Positions 38,236 to 51,300 of a stretch of 64,000 bases of DNA are shown here, in pieces. Under the pieces are notes generated by a model. It had not been told where the DNA came from and did no database searches. It saw only the letters and a list, made by a program, of their open reading frames with translations. Position numbers and translations under genes: made by a program. The DNA comes from Cyanoderma ruficeps. Lineage: Eukaryota; Chordata; Aves; Passeriformes; Timaliidae. The DNA lies in contig VZDJ01007747.1 of assembly GCA_008694505.1 (NCBI GenBank), positions 11,438,228-11,502,227 on the forward strand. The letters run 5' to 3'. Within the stretch, counting starts at the first letter, position 1. Each line of letters starts with the position of its first letter.

Positions 38236-38689
38236 ACATGCCTGCGTCTATGTAACCCAAATAGTTTAAAACAATGTATTGATTTTTTCATTACAAATAA
38301 ATAAAGGATGGTTCTGGTTCTTTCCCCTGTGCTTCTGTACAGTTTCTATGTCGTTCATCCCTGCTGTGTTACTTCTGTTTTTCCTTAAGAGAAGCAAGTT
38401 ATGCGTCTATGCAGCAAGCATTGCATCCATCTTCATAGACAATTTTTATTGAAATAAAATGCATTTTAACATAGTAACAACCTTAGTATAGAAGCAACCC
38501 CATAACAATATTTTTTTCAGGTAAAGGAGCACATTCTAACCTCTAAACATTGGTAACATAAAAAGAAACAGATAAAGTACATACCTATTTCCCAAGAGGA
38601 TATTTAGAAGAATTACATACAAGTAGCAATGCAAATACAAATAACGTGCAGAAAGGAATGGAGACTGCCTCACCATCAGTCCAGTGCAT

Positions 38690-38758
38690 CACCGCTTCAC
38701 AGTATCTGTGCTGCATTTTCCCATCTGTAGAGTGGGGATAACAAAATTACCTGGTTTC
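38690..38758 (+). mobile_element. MIR-like SINE remnant
   Basis: GTGCTGCATTTTCCCATCTG, TAGAGTGGGGATAACAAAATT and ACCTGGTTTCT follow the core-to-3' part of the amniote MIR SINE, where CTCAGTTTCCTCATCTGTA is followed by AAATGGGGATAATAA and ACCTACCT. The 5' tRNA-like part is not recognisable. MIR-type copies are old and sparse in birds. Alignment from memory. Confidence 0.6.
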
Positions 38759-41700
38759 TACAACAGTAATAAAAATAAATAGATTTTTAAAGCTGGCAAA
38801 GATCCTACAAAAACATGCATTGTATTTTGGTGCTAAAAAAAAAAGAAAACTCTAAGCTCTTTCAGATTATAACAGCTAATAGAAGCAAATTATTTCTAGG
38901 AGCAAAATACATCTTTCTGATACTGATCAGTCCACATTTACAGCTTTTTGAAAGACACAAGTTCGCATGTGTATGGTGCTTGAACTTTGCCCTTTCACTT
39001 ACAAAAGGCTCCAGCATTATTCAGTAATTCAGGAAGTGAATCAAGTATGAAGGTGTCAGACTGAAAGTTTCATGGAGGAAGCGATGCAGAGGTCATTAGC
39101 CACACCAAAAGTAATCAAGCCAAAATTCTTGAAATCGAGTTTTTCCTGCAGGAAGATAATGTACAAGGACTAATTTCTTACCCACAGAATTTTTTTGAGT
39201 GGAGATGTTTTTGGTTAAGTTGCCTTCCCCAAATTTGGACAGACTTGGTCAAAATGAGAATTGAACTTGATTTCCAGCTCCGAGTTCCCAGCTACTCTCA
39301 AGTGGACATATACAGAAATAAGCTGATTTGTTCTTGCAGGTCCTTTTTGCAGCCTAGTGTGCATTTCAACACAAAGCCGCTAGAAAGAGCTTTCACTCTT
39401 TCTGAAAATATGCCAATGGATAATTTACATGGCAACAAATCTGCTTCACTGTTCATCTTAAAGCACTTATCAAACGTCCACTGATAGTCCACTTATATTT
39501 GTGACAACTTTCTACTGTAGACAAAATTGTTCCTCTCAGTTTATTTGTGTCACAAATTGGTCTCTGTGAACTGGGCTTGTGCTTTTAGAAAATATGAAGT
39601 ACCAAGAGTGTACCAGCAAAGATGGACCTTCCTTAGTAGTTTAGGATGCTTTTACTTGTTCAGATAACCCTTGTGCAAGACTCACCTGACTTTAAATCTT
39701 TGGGTAAAAGTAGGGAGTAAGAGTGTTGCTTTGTAAGTCTCCACAAATTGCTTGTTCACCAAGGTGCTGAGCTTTCTAACCTCTGTTGGCTGGAGACTGT
39801 GGTCGGAGTTAAAATTGCTAAAGCAATTGTAATCTTGATTAATATTTGAACTGAGAGGATCTGCCTGGCTCCCACCTGACCTGGCACTGAAAACTGTGTG
39901 GGCTCTGGCCATTGGACTGGGCCAAGAAAAGTGAGCCAGCTCCAACTGAAAGTTGGTGGGGTGGAGTACACTGGAGACTGCTTAAAGAGAAAATGATTCT
40001 TTAATGGGAAAAGTGTGATTTTTCCAAGTAATTTGACCCGAGTGGAAACAAAGCTTGTCAGAGACTGTATTACGTGAAAATGTTTGCAGAATGATGTCAG
40101 TGTGTTAGCACTGTTAGCAGACAGTTGGAGCTTTATTCACAAAAAGGGCACATTTTCACTGCATTTAGTAGATTCATAAATGAGACTTTCTGTGCACAAG
40201 TGAGCTCCATGAAAACACAACCCTTCCATTTTGAGGAAAGACTTTTTTGTATAGATGGGTCAAATTATTTTGTGGCACTCTGAATGCAGGTTTTTCAAAG
40301 GGCTTTCCAAGGTTTCTTCTTGGATATGAGTCACTCTGAGCAAAGGTATGGGGAGAAGACTGGAGCACAGGCTCACAAAGATCAGGTGTAGCCCACTGCT
40401 CTCATCATGGTAGCTCAGGTCACAGATCCCCCTACCTCTGCCTCCATGTCCTTGGCGCTTATTTGGGGGATTGTGTAAGAAGCAAGGAATGTATGAAGTG
40501 ATTTGTTCTCAGATATATTGTGCCTCTGCCAGTCTCCACAGCAACCATATCACACCATTCACTCCATAAGACAACTGGAAAAAGATGGGGTTTTTGGGTA
40601 TTACCAGACCTTCTAGCTCAGTGACGTTTTCTGCTGGAGGTGATAAACTCGAACACAGTGTGGACAAGCAGAAAGCACAGGGTGAGGGGAATTGGAAGGA
40701 TACTTTGAAGAATCTGAGAAGTCTGGAGTCAGTCTCAAGCTTGGGGGCAGGCAGCCAGTCCTCAGTAACATTTGAGTAATGCTCAGCCATCCATGTACAT
40801 GTGAGTGGAAGTCTATGAGTGCAGATCCACACTGGACAGAATTCACAGTGCTGGGTAAGGGGCAGCAGAGGCTACTTGGTCAGCTACTGTATTGGTCCCT
40901 TCTTTCAGTGCTCCTACTGTTCCTTGCCTCAAAACCAGCACTAAAGAGCCTGTGGAGGAATTCTTCCAGGAAAATCTTCAGTAAAGCCTTTTAATTTTCT
41001 GAGCTGGCCCTTGCTCCTCCCTTTGGGAATGAGGAATGAATATTGCCTGTATCATTTTCAGCTTGCTGCCATCAGTTTCTGTGGAATAAAATAATCCCCT
41101 TTCCCCTCTGCTCCAACTTTTCTGAAAAGAAATGATATATAATCTGCAGGTGGTCTGTGGGATGGTCCCTTGCCGGTGATTTCATTTTTGTTGCAGTGCA
41201 ATATATTGCTATTGTTATTTGCACATCTTCAGTAGTAACATGCTAGAGAAATATGGATATTTTTATTAGAACAGGCTGAAGCATCTTAGCATTTGGGAAT
41301 GATTTGGCTTTGTGGTACTTGCTGCACCACAGGTTCAGTGTACATGTGTGCAAGCACATCTCTAACAGAAGGTAAAACGTACTTCTCCAGCATCATTTCC
41401 TATGGTTTCCCATACAGGTTCCTATTCTGCCCAGTTCATTGGTGTCTGAAGCTTGATGCAGTAGTGCATTTAGTGATGTGACTAACAGCTGTCATAAGTT
41501 GTGCTGTAAAGGAAAGTGTGTGTAGCAGATTTAAATCCCTCCTTAATGCACATGTATTTCATTTAAAAGTCTGACAAAAAAAACCCAGTATGTTCCTACC
41601 CTCACTGTTTAATTAGTTCTTATTTTATTCATAACCCATTTCCACTTCATTATTCATAACTGTCAGTTCACTTTTTTTCTTTCCTTGTTTAATTAAAATT

Positions 41701-44700
41701 GTTTAAGAGAAATGAGAGCTAGGCAAGGGTGCCTGACTTCCAGGCTTGGGGACCAAATTCTTACTGCATAGGTCAAGTACAGTATAGGCAGCTGCAGTGA
41801 AAGCTGATCTCTAATAATCTGCCACAGGCTATGATTAAGGGAAAAAAACAAAGTAAAAGTGCCTCTGAACAAATTTCTCCAGCCAAATTTCTTCTTCCTA
41901 CCTTGGGTGCCTATCGACATATGGGTTCATTGCATCAGGACTGTACAGGAGAGCCTTGGCTCTCCACTCTCCTCAGATCTTCCTGAAAGACAGTATAAAA
42001 CAAGCAAAAGTCAGAGACCTGCACAGCAAGCTCTCACCAGAAATCATGAGCCAACAGGCTTCTGACAAAAGTCAAATCTCTTTACTTGTATCTCTGTGCT
42101 TGTTGATCTATGGCACAACACTCATGAAAGCTGGAAGTCTGCTTCCCTGGAGAGAGGACCCTGAAAACGGCAGCGGTGATTGCCCAGGAACGAGCTCTGC
42201 TTCACAGGAGCCAGCTCTGCTTCACTTCTTTGTTTTGTTTGCCAGGCATTTGGGGAGACCCACATTGGGAATACCCCGATGAGATTTCTGCCTGTGTCAT
42301 TAAGAGCAGGTGGGGCAGATGAGGGGCTCACACTGTGCCACCAGAGCCTGGGCCTTGAAGCTCAGTGGGCAGCCCACCAAAGGAGACAGCCAGGAAGGGG
42401 CTGTGGAAGACATGGTGAAAGGGCCTTGGGCTGGGGCAGTTTCCCCACCTTTCATTCGCAATGGGGCACTGAAGGTGTTTCCAGACACGGCAGCCTGCAA
42501 GATGCTCTTAGTCACTGATAACAGGATGAGAAGCTGTGAGCACAGATAGCTGGGGGCAGAAAGGCGAGCCCAGCCTCTCAGGGTGTTCCCCAGAGAAAAA
42601 GGGTCTCCTCCTCTGTTAATGCAGAGGAACAATGAGAACGGCTCTGCTGAGGGGTGGATTGCAAGGCTGCATGCATTGAAAACAATGTTCAAAAACACAT
42701 GTGGGAGAGGACAACCACTGCTTTGCATGCAGCCCACTCAGCCCTCCCAGGGAGTGGCTCACACCAGTTTGCTGCTCATGTTTCCAAGGCGGGGTGACTG
42801 ACCAATAAAATTGCCTGTGCTGTACCACATATCTCTATGGTATTGCAGCATCTGGTGGAAAGCATCCCTAGTGAGGAATCCTTAGCTTTCATTTTCTCCT
42901 TCCTAAAACCTGAATCTGCCTGGTCCAGTAATGCTGTCAAAGTTTTATTGAGGGATCAGGGTGGCAAGAGTTTATTGGCATAGGAGAGGGTTGAAGGATT
43001 TGGGGGTGACTAGAATTTAAGCATTTTCTTTTGACTTTGAGGTCCTCAAAACTAACAAGACACCAGAGTCAGTGCATTTCTTTGACCTCAAAAAATCAAG
43101 GAAACCATTACCATTGTAAAGAGCTAAACTAGGACATTACTTGGCTTGCGTATTTTACAGTGAACACTTGTTTTTGTGCCTTCTGCACTGGCATAATTGG
43201 GCCACTGTTCAGGTGCATATTGCTCTTCAGGAAGGACACATAAGCATGTGTTTAAGACCTATGAAATCACCAGCCTTTTTTGCCTTTCCTAAATCAACAG
43301 GACTTAAGCATGTGCCTAAAGTGCTTTTTCCGAAATGGGGCCTTAAAGAGCTGAGTTAGCTTATCCACCTTCCTATTTAAAAGATGGATGTGGAAAATTT
43401 CCCAGATTATACATCTGCTCTTCCAATTTACATTGCAGAGGGTAAGGCTGAGTACAGAGGGAGGAGAGAAGGGGAAAGAAAAGTAAAAACAATCCTGAAC
43501 TGGCTGCCTGGCAAAAAGAAAGTGAAACAGCTGCCTGCCAGATTGGGAGGACTGCATACTGTGTGCACCATGGCAGGGCCATCTGCACACCAGGCTTGCA
43601 CCAGGTGCTGTATTTAAAATAGAAGGAGAGAGCCTGTAGAGAGAAAGCAAACCAGTTTATAGTCAAAGGGTGTCTAACTTTTCAGCCTAACCTTGATGTT
43701 CGGCCTCCATCTGATGCATTCCTTGCTTTTGCCCTGCAAACTGCTGCAACGGTAACAGTCACGGAGAGAAATAATGGGTTGAGGAAAGCTGCTGCCTTTA
43801 TTTTGCTTTTTCTTCCCACCACTGTGTCTTAGCAGAACATGAAAGCGCAAAGAGTGTTCCTGGCATTTGAAGATGTGCAATTTGGGGTGCCCCACAGACA
43901 AAAATATTATTCTGCTACAAACCCAGCCTTTTTGGAGGAGTGACAGTTTCTGGGAGTGGCGATGCAGTTCAGGTGCAAGGAGCAAAGCCAGCTCTGTGCC
44001 TGTGGTTGTGCACACACTGCCCACACCATGCACCTTGGTCCCCCTGCATGGGGAGCCTGCATTCCCTGCATCCATGCTGCCGGCATGGCCCAGGTGTGCC
44101 GGTCTCCCTGCACTGGTAGGGAGGATGTGTTTGCTCCAGCTGTCACCAGCTGTCACACCACTGTGTGGGTCAAGCCTCTAGTGAACAAGACACCATTGAC
44201 ACAACCTTTGATCCTCCAGCTTTGACCCTGACATGCTTCTCATCCCAGGCAGTTCCAGTGAAAGGTTTTTTGTTAACTTTCACTGTATTTCCACCCCCAT
44301 TCCTGAAAATTTTCTTTCAGGGTAATGAGGATTTGGCTAGTTTTTCACTGAGGCTGAGACAAAATGAAATGGGGATCAATCCCAATTATGCCACAGTCAG
44401 TCTGAGTTCAATGCAGCCTGACAGGGCAAAATATAGTGACCCAGAGTAGGAGCAAGAATGGCACTGGCAACTCCTCTGCCCTTACGCCTGGGGAATTTAT
44501 GAGCCTTATCTTGGCTGCTAAGCCATCCTTCTCTTCCTTTACTTGTGCTTTACTTCCTTCCTTTAAGTTTTAAAACTTTATCTGAACCTAGGCTGTTCTT
44601 TACATCACATACTCCCTCTTTGATTTCAAAGATGGAAGGGAAGTTATTTAAAAATAGGCTCCATCATAGGCAGCATCCTGGCAATTAGGCACGGAGCTAG

Positions 44701-44931
44701 ACCTCGTAAGTACATCTGTGACTCTGAGGGAGGTCAGCACGGTTGAACTTTTGAGGCAGAGAAGAAAATCAAACTGTTTCACCCATTTGTCTGGTAAGAG
44801 CCAGAGATCCCTTTGTATGGATTTCTTCATTTTGTTGTGCAGTTTGGAATTTTGTATTCAGCTTTCCCTTTACTTTGACAATGTAGTAGGTATAAAATGG
44901 AATTCCAGGGAAGAGCACTCAGTGCTGATGG
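38759..44931. other. Gene-free stretch of about 6 kb
   Basis: Mixed AT-rich and GC-richer single-copy DNA. At 43384-43443 an ATG frame runs for 19 codons into AGAGGGTAAGG, a usable splice donor, but I cannot match it to a gene. The larger overlapping frames at 42180-42737 and 43674-44225 on both strands have no domains. A small imperfect duplication of an AGCTCTGCTTCAC unit lies near 42192-42223. Confidence 0.45.
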
Positions 44932-44950
44932 GGCTGGCTGGCTGGCTGGC
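44932..44950. repeat. (GGCT)n microsatellite
   Basis: Nearly five tandem GGCT units. Confidence 0.85.
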
Positions 44951-45279
44951 ACACTGTGGCTGCATTTTTACTGTTCCCTAAGAGTGACCAGAGCATTGCT
45001 CTGAAGACCCTTGTCTATTTGAAGCTGAGAAAAAACTGCCAGTCTGATCTCTTACTAAATACAGGTTGGTATTGCTTTCTTTTAATTATGATGACTATGC
45101 ACTGGGAGTGGCTTTCTTTTTGATGCAGTATAAATCACTGAACTCAATGAACGTGTTTCTCCATCCTTTGCATTTGCAGTAGCAATGGAGCAAATGGTTG
45201 TGGAGGAGTCAGCAATTTCAGATGGTAGGCTTTTACATCCAGCACAGGTCACTTAGGAGGGTACTGTTCAAGCCAAGTT

Positions 45280-45352
45280 TTGCCACTAGCCTGCAGTTTG
45301 ACCCATAGGACAAATCAGCTCATCTTTTGTACCTCTGTTTCCTATCTACCAC
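45280..45352 (+). mobile_element. Second MIR-like SINE remnant
   Basis: TTGCCACTAGCCTGCAGTTTG, ACCCATAGGACAAATCAGCTC and ATCTTTTGTACCTCTGTTTCC can be laid against the MIR core, where GCCACTTACTAGCTGTGTGACC is followed by TTGGGCAAGTTACTTAACCTC and TGTGCCTCAGTTTCC. The match includes the order and approximate spacing of all blocks. The copy is heavily diverged, as expected for an ancient insertion. Confidence 0.55.
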
Positions 45353-47695
45353 ATAACATTATGTGCTTTGCAATCAAAGACTGAAAAGCTTCCTAAAACA
45401 GACATAGATTATTATTACTTTGCACATGCTATAAGCAATGAAGAATCAGTCCCAGGGAAACAGCAGAGGTGAGAGCAACACATGGCTATCTGTATGTCAT
45501 TAGCACTCCCCAGAGGCTCTGGTACTCCCAAAGCTCATAAATGGCAATATGAATGTTTCAAAAGTAACTTTTTAAAATAATGTAAAAGGCTACTTTAATT
45601 AAATGAACATATCTTTTCTCTTAGATCATAACCTTGGATCTCAATACATATGTTGGGAATTCAGAAGCATTTAAAATAATTTAAAAAAATAAAGAGAGAG
45701 TATGATGTTCTTTTATAGTTGGCAATTTTACAGGCTTCTTATATTAAACCAGATTTTCATTTTCTAAAAAGCAAGCTGAAAAGCTTTTGTAATAAGATAT
45801 TAAAAAGTGTTTAGCATGCTGGATCATCAAAAGCAATGTTTGAATGCAGACCTTGAGACTTAAAAATAAAAGCAGTGCAAATTTATATATACAGTTTTAT
45901 CTGCTCCCGTTTTAACAGAACAGGATCTTGGAAAAATAAAGGTATTATGTGTAAATGTATTATTCAGTCTGAATAATAAATCAAAAAATTGATCTTATTT
46001 TTTCCTTGTTTAAGCTACTACCATACCCAATGTAAAGATGATGAGAGCCTGGGCTTGTGTTGTAGGCTCAGTCTGAGATGGCACAGTGGCTTACAGCAAG
46101 CAAGGGAGAGCAGAGTGGCTGCCTAGTGCTATGGGATGGTAGCCGTGGGTTGGCAGACCCGGGTCCCCATGGTGGTCATCTCGTAGGGCTGGGACAGCAC
46201 CGAGTGACCAGGCTGCCAGAGTGACACCCAGCACAGGCCAGGCCCTGCACATGGCTTTGCTCAGTTATGGCATCAGCATGGAATATCTTGGGAACCAGAG
46301 AAATCCCACTTTGTCACCACCTCACATTTCCTTTCCTCCCTGATCTAGAAGATCTGCTGCTGCCAGTCCCTTAAAAATAATAATGGTCGGAAAGTGCTTG
46401 TTTCTTTGTCTCCCACTGGAACCATATTGTTCTGTCTTTCAAACAGAATTATTACTGAATAATATGAGACAAAGATCCCCTCGTTGCAGGCAGTAAGGCC
46501 CTGTCATCTACATTCACTTTCTTAATTTTTATCTACTTTTAAGTTGTCAAACTGCATCCTTTGCTGTGGAAACCTGGGAAGTATATGTGGACACTGAATA
46601 CAACATTTCCCTGGGCTTCCCTAACCCATAAGGCTTCAGGTCTGTACAACACACAGGCAGGAGTGTTAAATTAATAACATTATACTGTTGATATTTTTCA
46701 GGTGACCAGTAGAAATGAGAGGCTTGTCAAGGTGGGCTTTATTTCCAGTTTAATTTTGTCTGAGCACTCTTCTTGTGTTCAGGATGCTCTCAACTATGTG
46801 GAAATTGAGGTGACTTATTTAGTGCTTATCTTGACCTGGCAAAATCTCCTAATTATACAGTCCAATTTTAATAGCTTGCTTAATACCTACTGTTAAGATG
46901 CCCAGAAACCTCTCACTACAGATGCCAAGAAATTGAAATCAGATTTGGACTACCCTGAAGTGTCTTGTTTCCCATGCCATTGCTCCTTTAAGTGTACCTT
47001 TCCACCATGTACCTCCCTCCCTCATCAAGAGAGGCCTAGGAATCATGATGCCTGGCACCTCTTTAAAGCTTGAACATCAGCTTCAGTGAAGTTCATGCCT
47101 CTCTTCTGCAGGTAATCTGCTGTTCAGGACACAGACCTTTCTGCTCATCTTTGGTCATCAGCACTTGTTGGTCACTGCCCATCTCACAGACACTACAGCG
47201 ACTCAATTTAAGGGAGCAGTGACACTGCCTAGATAGGAATCCATCTGTGTTTGCTGAACAGCTCTGAAGAAGCTCATTTATAAAAGTCAGGATGTTGGTA
47301 CATGGTAGCTAGTTCACGAATAACAACAGAAAGGAGTTGGATCTACAAGTCACTACAAATTATTTACTATGTGCGGATTCATTTGCAACAATGAAAGCTT
47401 GGGTGCAAGAAAATCTTGAACTTTGGCCAGAAATCCCTTCTTTTGTTGTTAGCAGTTACATCTGCTGCTCCTTTCTTCTAGTGCTACACAGATCTCTTTA
47501 ATCCCTAGAATGTGTTCCCAATTTGATTGTATTTACATATATGTCTATAGCTCTACTGAAAATACCAGCCTTACTCTTCATCACATTTCCATGCTGTATT
47601 AGGGTTTTGTTTGGATAATGTCACTTCTCTTGTGCCTGGAAAATTTGGCTTCCTGTGAGGTTTTGGAATTTGACTTTTTCCTTTATATATCCAGA
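45353..47695. other. Gene-free stretch
   Basis: AT-rich single-copy DNA, with a GC-richer patch at 46060-46260 that has no recognisable frame or repeat. Confidence 0.5.
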
Positions 47696-47762
47696 GGGGG
47701 TTTTTTTTAATTTTTCTCTTTTTTTTCCTTCCCCCGACCTTTTTCTTTTTTTTTTTCTTTGT
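47696..47762. repeat. T-rich polypyrimidine tract
   Basis: A run of T8-T10 blocks separated by C-containing spacers. Low complexity. Confidence 0.85.
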
Positions 47763-48039
47763 AGTTCTCTTTTCAGTCTACTAAGAGAAACAAGGATGTG
47801 TACTGCATACCCTCTGGCCTGCCATTTTAATTCAGATGAAGCCTCAGTATGAAAAACTTACATGAAATTTTGCATTATGCTTGAAGTAGGTGCAAGCCAT
47901 GCTCCACAGCTGAAGGAACCATGACGGAGATGCAGGAAGTGGCAATGAATCCCATCTGAACCAAATCCAGTCCAACCAAACAGAACCAAAAGAAATCTAA
48001 AACTGTTGTATCTGACGTTTTAATGTTTGATTGCTATGG

Positions 48040-48480
48040 CCAGAGCTAGTGTCATCTCATGCAGACTCCTGGCCAATGCATTCCCGATTGTAAGTGGCGC
48101 TGCTTGCAAGCGCGCGCTCGGGAAACACGATGATTCAGTGTCCCCCAAGGCTAGCCTGTGCCTCATTAAGAGATAAAGTCCAGAAACCTAGTGCTCCTGT
48201 TAAATACAAGGCTGTGCACTGATATCTGACACAAGCAGAACAAGGAGATCTCTCCCACGGGCCCCGGAGCCTCAGCCCCTGTGCGCTGGAGACCCCCGAG
48301 GCAGAGGTGCCTGTGCCAGGCACCGCCCACTTCCTCCCAGCTCCTGCTGGAAAAGGAGCCGGCTCAACCCAGTGCCCGTGTGAGCAGAAGGGGCTCATCA
48401 GTGGCACAAAGGACTTCTCCTAATCCAGCCCCACCACTAGAAGCTCGGGCTGAGAACAGGCTGCTTCCCATAGTACCCCT
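48040..48480. other. Small GC-richer patch with a CpG cluster
   Basis: GTGGCGCTGCTTGCAAGCGCGCGCTCGGG near 48095-48123 is a compact CpG cluster in CpG-poor surroundings. It is followed by AGATAAAG (about 48170) and TGATATC (about 48220). ATTGTAAGTGG at about 48088 is donor-like. No exon or promoter can be assigned with confidence. Confidence 0.3.
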
Positions 48481-49534
48481 GGTTGAGCCCCCAGGGAGTC
48501 TTCTCCTAATTCTTCAAGTGAGGAAGGGCAATAACAAAGATGCTGTTGCATCCCACACCAAACCTTTTTATTGTGGTAGGGCTTTTCCACATGAGGAGCT
48601 GCACACCCAGACTCCTGGGAGTAGGTTTTCTAAGTGTGCAAAGTCTCCACAAAGACCAGTGCCAACATCGTGTTTAGAATTCAAACACATATCGTGACAA
48701 TCATGAGAGTATTTCTTAATATTTTTTTCCAGTTGGTTCAGAAAACATAAAATATTTTTGTCTGTATGATCTTAAAATTTTACACTTAAAAGAGCTATGT
48801 TTTCAGAAGAGATACCTGACTCATCCCTCCAGGAAAATAATGACTAATCACAGCTGGTAGTGAAAAAACCCACCAACCCAATTCTGTGCAAAACTACTAA
48901 CCCAAGATTCATGGAGCAGATGTATGGCTTTATCCAACTGATAGGATTTTTCCCATGTTTTACCACGGAGATTATGAGGTAAAAGTAGATTAATTTTTAA
49001 AATATATCAGCATTTTCTCACATTAGAAATCAACATATTATACCACATCTCATTCCCTTGAAGTTTAAATAGGAACTCAGTTTTCCAAACTCAAAAGAAG
49101 CCATCCGGCTTCTATGGTTGAACAAATCTGTTGCATTAATTTACCATGGACATCCACTTGATTTAGTTGAAATAACACTTATAAAGTAATAAATGTTTAG
49201 TTTAAGAGAATGCTTAATGAACAAAGTTTATTGCTTACTGGAAAATCATTGAAATTGAAAGCCACATATATTTACATAAAGTATGTGGCATCTGAAAGAA
49301 ATCCAAAGAATTTTGTTATTAATTTCCTGTGTTGTTTACATGTGTTAGAGCTATGTTTATTCCAGAAGAATCACTCACCGGGAGTGATAGAAATCAAAGT
49401 GCAAACTGGTTTATTTTTCTCAGTGACTTATTAAGAACAGCAGCAGTTTCTTCTGTTAGATAGATGTTATGCAACAGACATGGATATTTTTCTTCAAATA
49501 TATACACAATAAATGAGAAAATAAAGCAAAGAAA

Positions 49535-50136
49535 TGTGCAGTCATGTGAGTTTTTTATTAAACTAAATAAAATAAAAAATTAAATACCATTTTTGCAATC
49601 TTGAATTTTTTTCTATTAATTCCAAAAGATATTGAATAAGTCACAACACAATTTCCAACATAATGTTTAGTGTATGTTTCAATAACCAAATCCTTATACA
49701 ATGAAGTACCATCAAGATAATAAAAACATCAAGTGTTTCATTATGCTTTCTTAAGAACATATGAATTTAAAAATCAATATAAAATTGCCTTAACAAATCA
49801 AAGATAGTAGAGTTTATAAAATCTATTTTTAAAGCTGAAAAGGAGCATGTATTTTCATTACAAGTTACGATATGTTAAAATAATTTCTCATTTTTCATAT
49901 TTGGTGTGAAAATTATCCTGTATATTTCTTAGTCTTAGATCATCCCCCTTTAGTTTTGGCTTGACTGTAGAAAGCAGCTGGGTTTTTAAAACCAGCTATG
50001 AAGGAAGTTATTAATGTCCTTTCCTTAGCTCCAAATCCTAAATCCTCCGTCCTTAAGTCTGCAGAATCTTCCTTCAAGGGAGTTTTGCTATAGTCCGAAT
50101 ACAACAGTGCAGGACTGGTTTGATCCACTTGTGGGC
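49535..50136 (-). CDS. Candidate terminal exon, unknown product (minus strand)
   Basis: On the minus strand a pyrimidine-rich acceptor (CTTTCTATTTTTTGTTCCAG) ends at 50137. A 65-codon frame follows and stops with TGA at 49940-49942. Past the stop the DNA turns AT-rich, and an AATAAA signal sits at 49554-49559, so an exon with a ~0.4-kb 3' untranslated region would end near 49535. The translated end reads ...N-P-A-A-F-Y-S-Q-A-K-T-K-G-G. No signal peptide, membrane segment or known domain is visible, and I do not recognise it. Upstream exons would lie toward the CpG-rich right end of the window. Random frames of this length are common here, so the call rests on the combination of acceptor, frame and poly-A signal. 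Confidence 0.25.
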
Positions 50137-51300
50137 CTGGAACAAAAAATAGAAAGAGAATAAGGAGTGTGCGGCTTTTCCAAGAGTGCATACTGTAAGC
50201 CTTGGAACCAACACTTGCTTCTTTTAGTAAAGGCAGATATGGCCAGGATTGAATCCTTGAAGAATGAGTCTTCTAACACCAGATAAATAGATAATATTTG
50301 TGGTTTTTACTGTGCAATATGTGAAATCCTTCTTTTCTTCATCATCTGCCAAATGTTTCTGCATTTGGAGTTTGTCTTGCAACAGCTCAGATACTCTGAC
50401 AATTTAAGGATGGAGTCCTCACACCAGCAGTGCAAGTGCAATCCCTCTGCTACCAGGGGACTGGCCAAGTGCTCCAGTCTCTGCATATGCAAGTGAGACA
50501 TAGGGGGGATGATGCACGCACCCTCCCGGGAGAGCTTGTAAGCATGGAGCTCTGCTCCCAGAGAGAAATAAGGACTTCAGTCCTGCCTGGGGTGCACAAG
50601 CCAGAGCAACTTCACAGCAGAGGCACGGGGCTCCAGATCCCAGTGGGGGCTCCTCTCTGGGATACCCCTCTGCAGAGGGAGCAGACTGCAGCTTTCAGCC
50701 CTACTGTCCTCCAAACCCAACTCTGCTGTGGGAGATTTAACACTTACTTAATGAGAACTATGTGTGTGCATACATATGGATGTGTGTATATCTGTCTACA
50801 CATGCACACAATATAAATTAACTAAACATGTTACTAGGATACATCAGGAAAACCACATCCAAACAAAGAGTCCAATATGGAAAAAGCTATTAAAAGATCC
50901 CAGCATTTTAGCTTGTTGTGTATAGGAACAAACAGGATTATAGGATACCAATTTTACATTTTGTTCTTTTCCTAATGGCATTTACAAGAGGTGCTGCCTT
51001 TTGGGGTTAAAGGAAAGACTCCAAATGAACAAAAGCAATTTTGACCTTTGCAGATATCATGATGCTCATCATTTAATTGCCCACCTCAGGAAAACCTGCT
51101 GATGAGCTCCGTAGTTAAAATTAATTGTTAAGTGTATCAACCTTTTATTAAATGTCCAAGAGACCTCAACAGGACCCTGAGCTCTGCTATAGAGCTTTTA
51201 AAAGAAATGCAGGAAATAATAATTTTTGTCTTCAAGATCAGAATACCAACATCTCACAAGGGGATGAGGTAATTTTATCAGTCATGTAGTGAGCTTAAAT
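50137..51300. other. Gene-free stretch
   Basis: No gene recognised. An alternating TG/CA/TA tract lies at about 50760-50815. Confidence 0.5.

Noticed and set aside
38450..38475. TTTTTATTGAAATAAAATG as a possible poly-A signal on either strand
   Set aside because: No exon or frame leads into it. Such motifs are frequent in AT-rich DNA.
42192..42223. Short AGCTCTGCTTCAC duplication
   Set aside because: It is too short and imperfect to be more than background.
43384..43443. ATG frame running into a GTAAGG donor
   Set aside because: There is no promoter, matching acceptor or recognisable peptide. Donor-like sites of this quality are common by chance.
50088..50279. Alternative minus-strand frame overlapping the terminal-exon candidate
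   Set aside because: It crosses the acceptor site and does not use it, and it has no domain.
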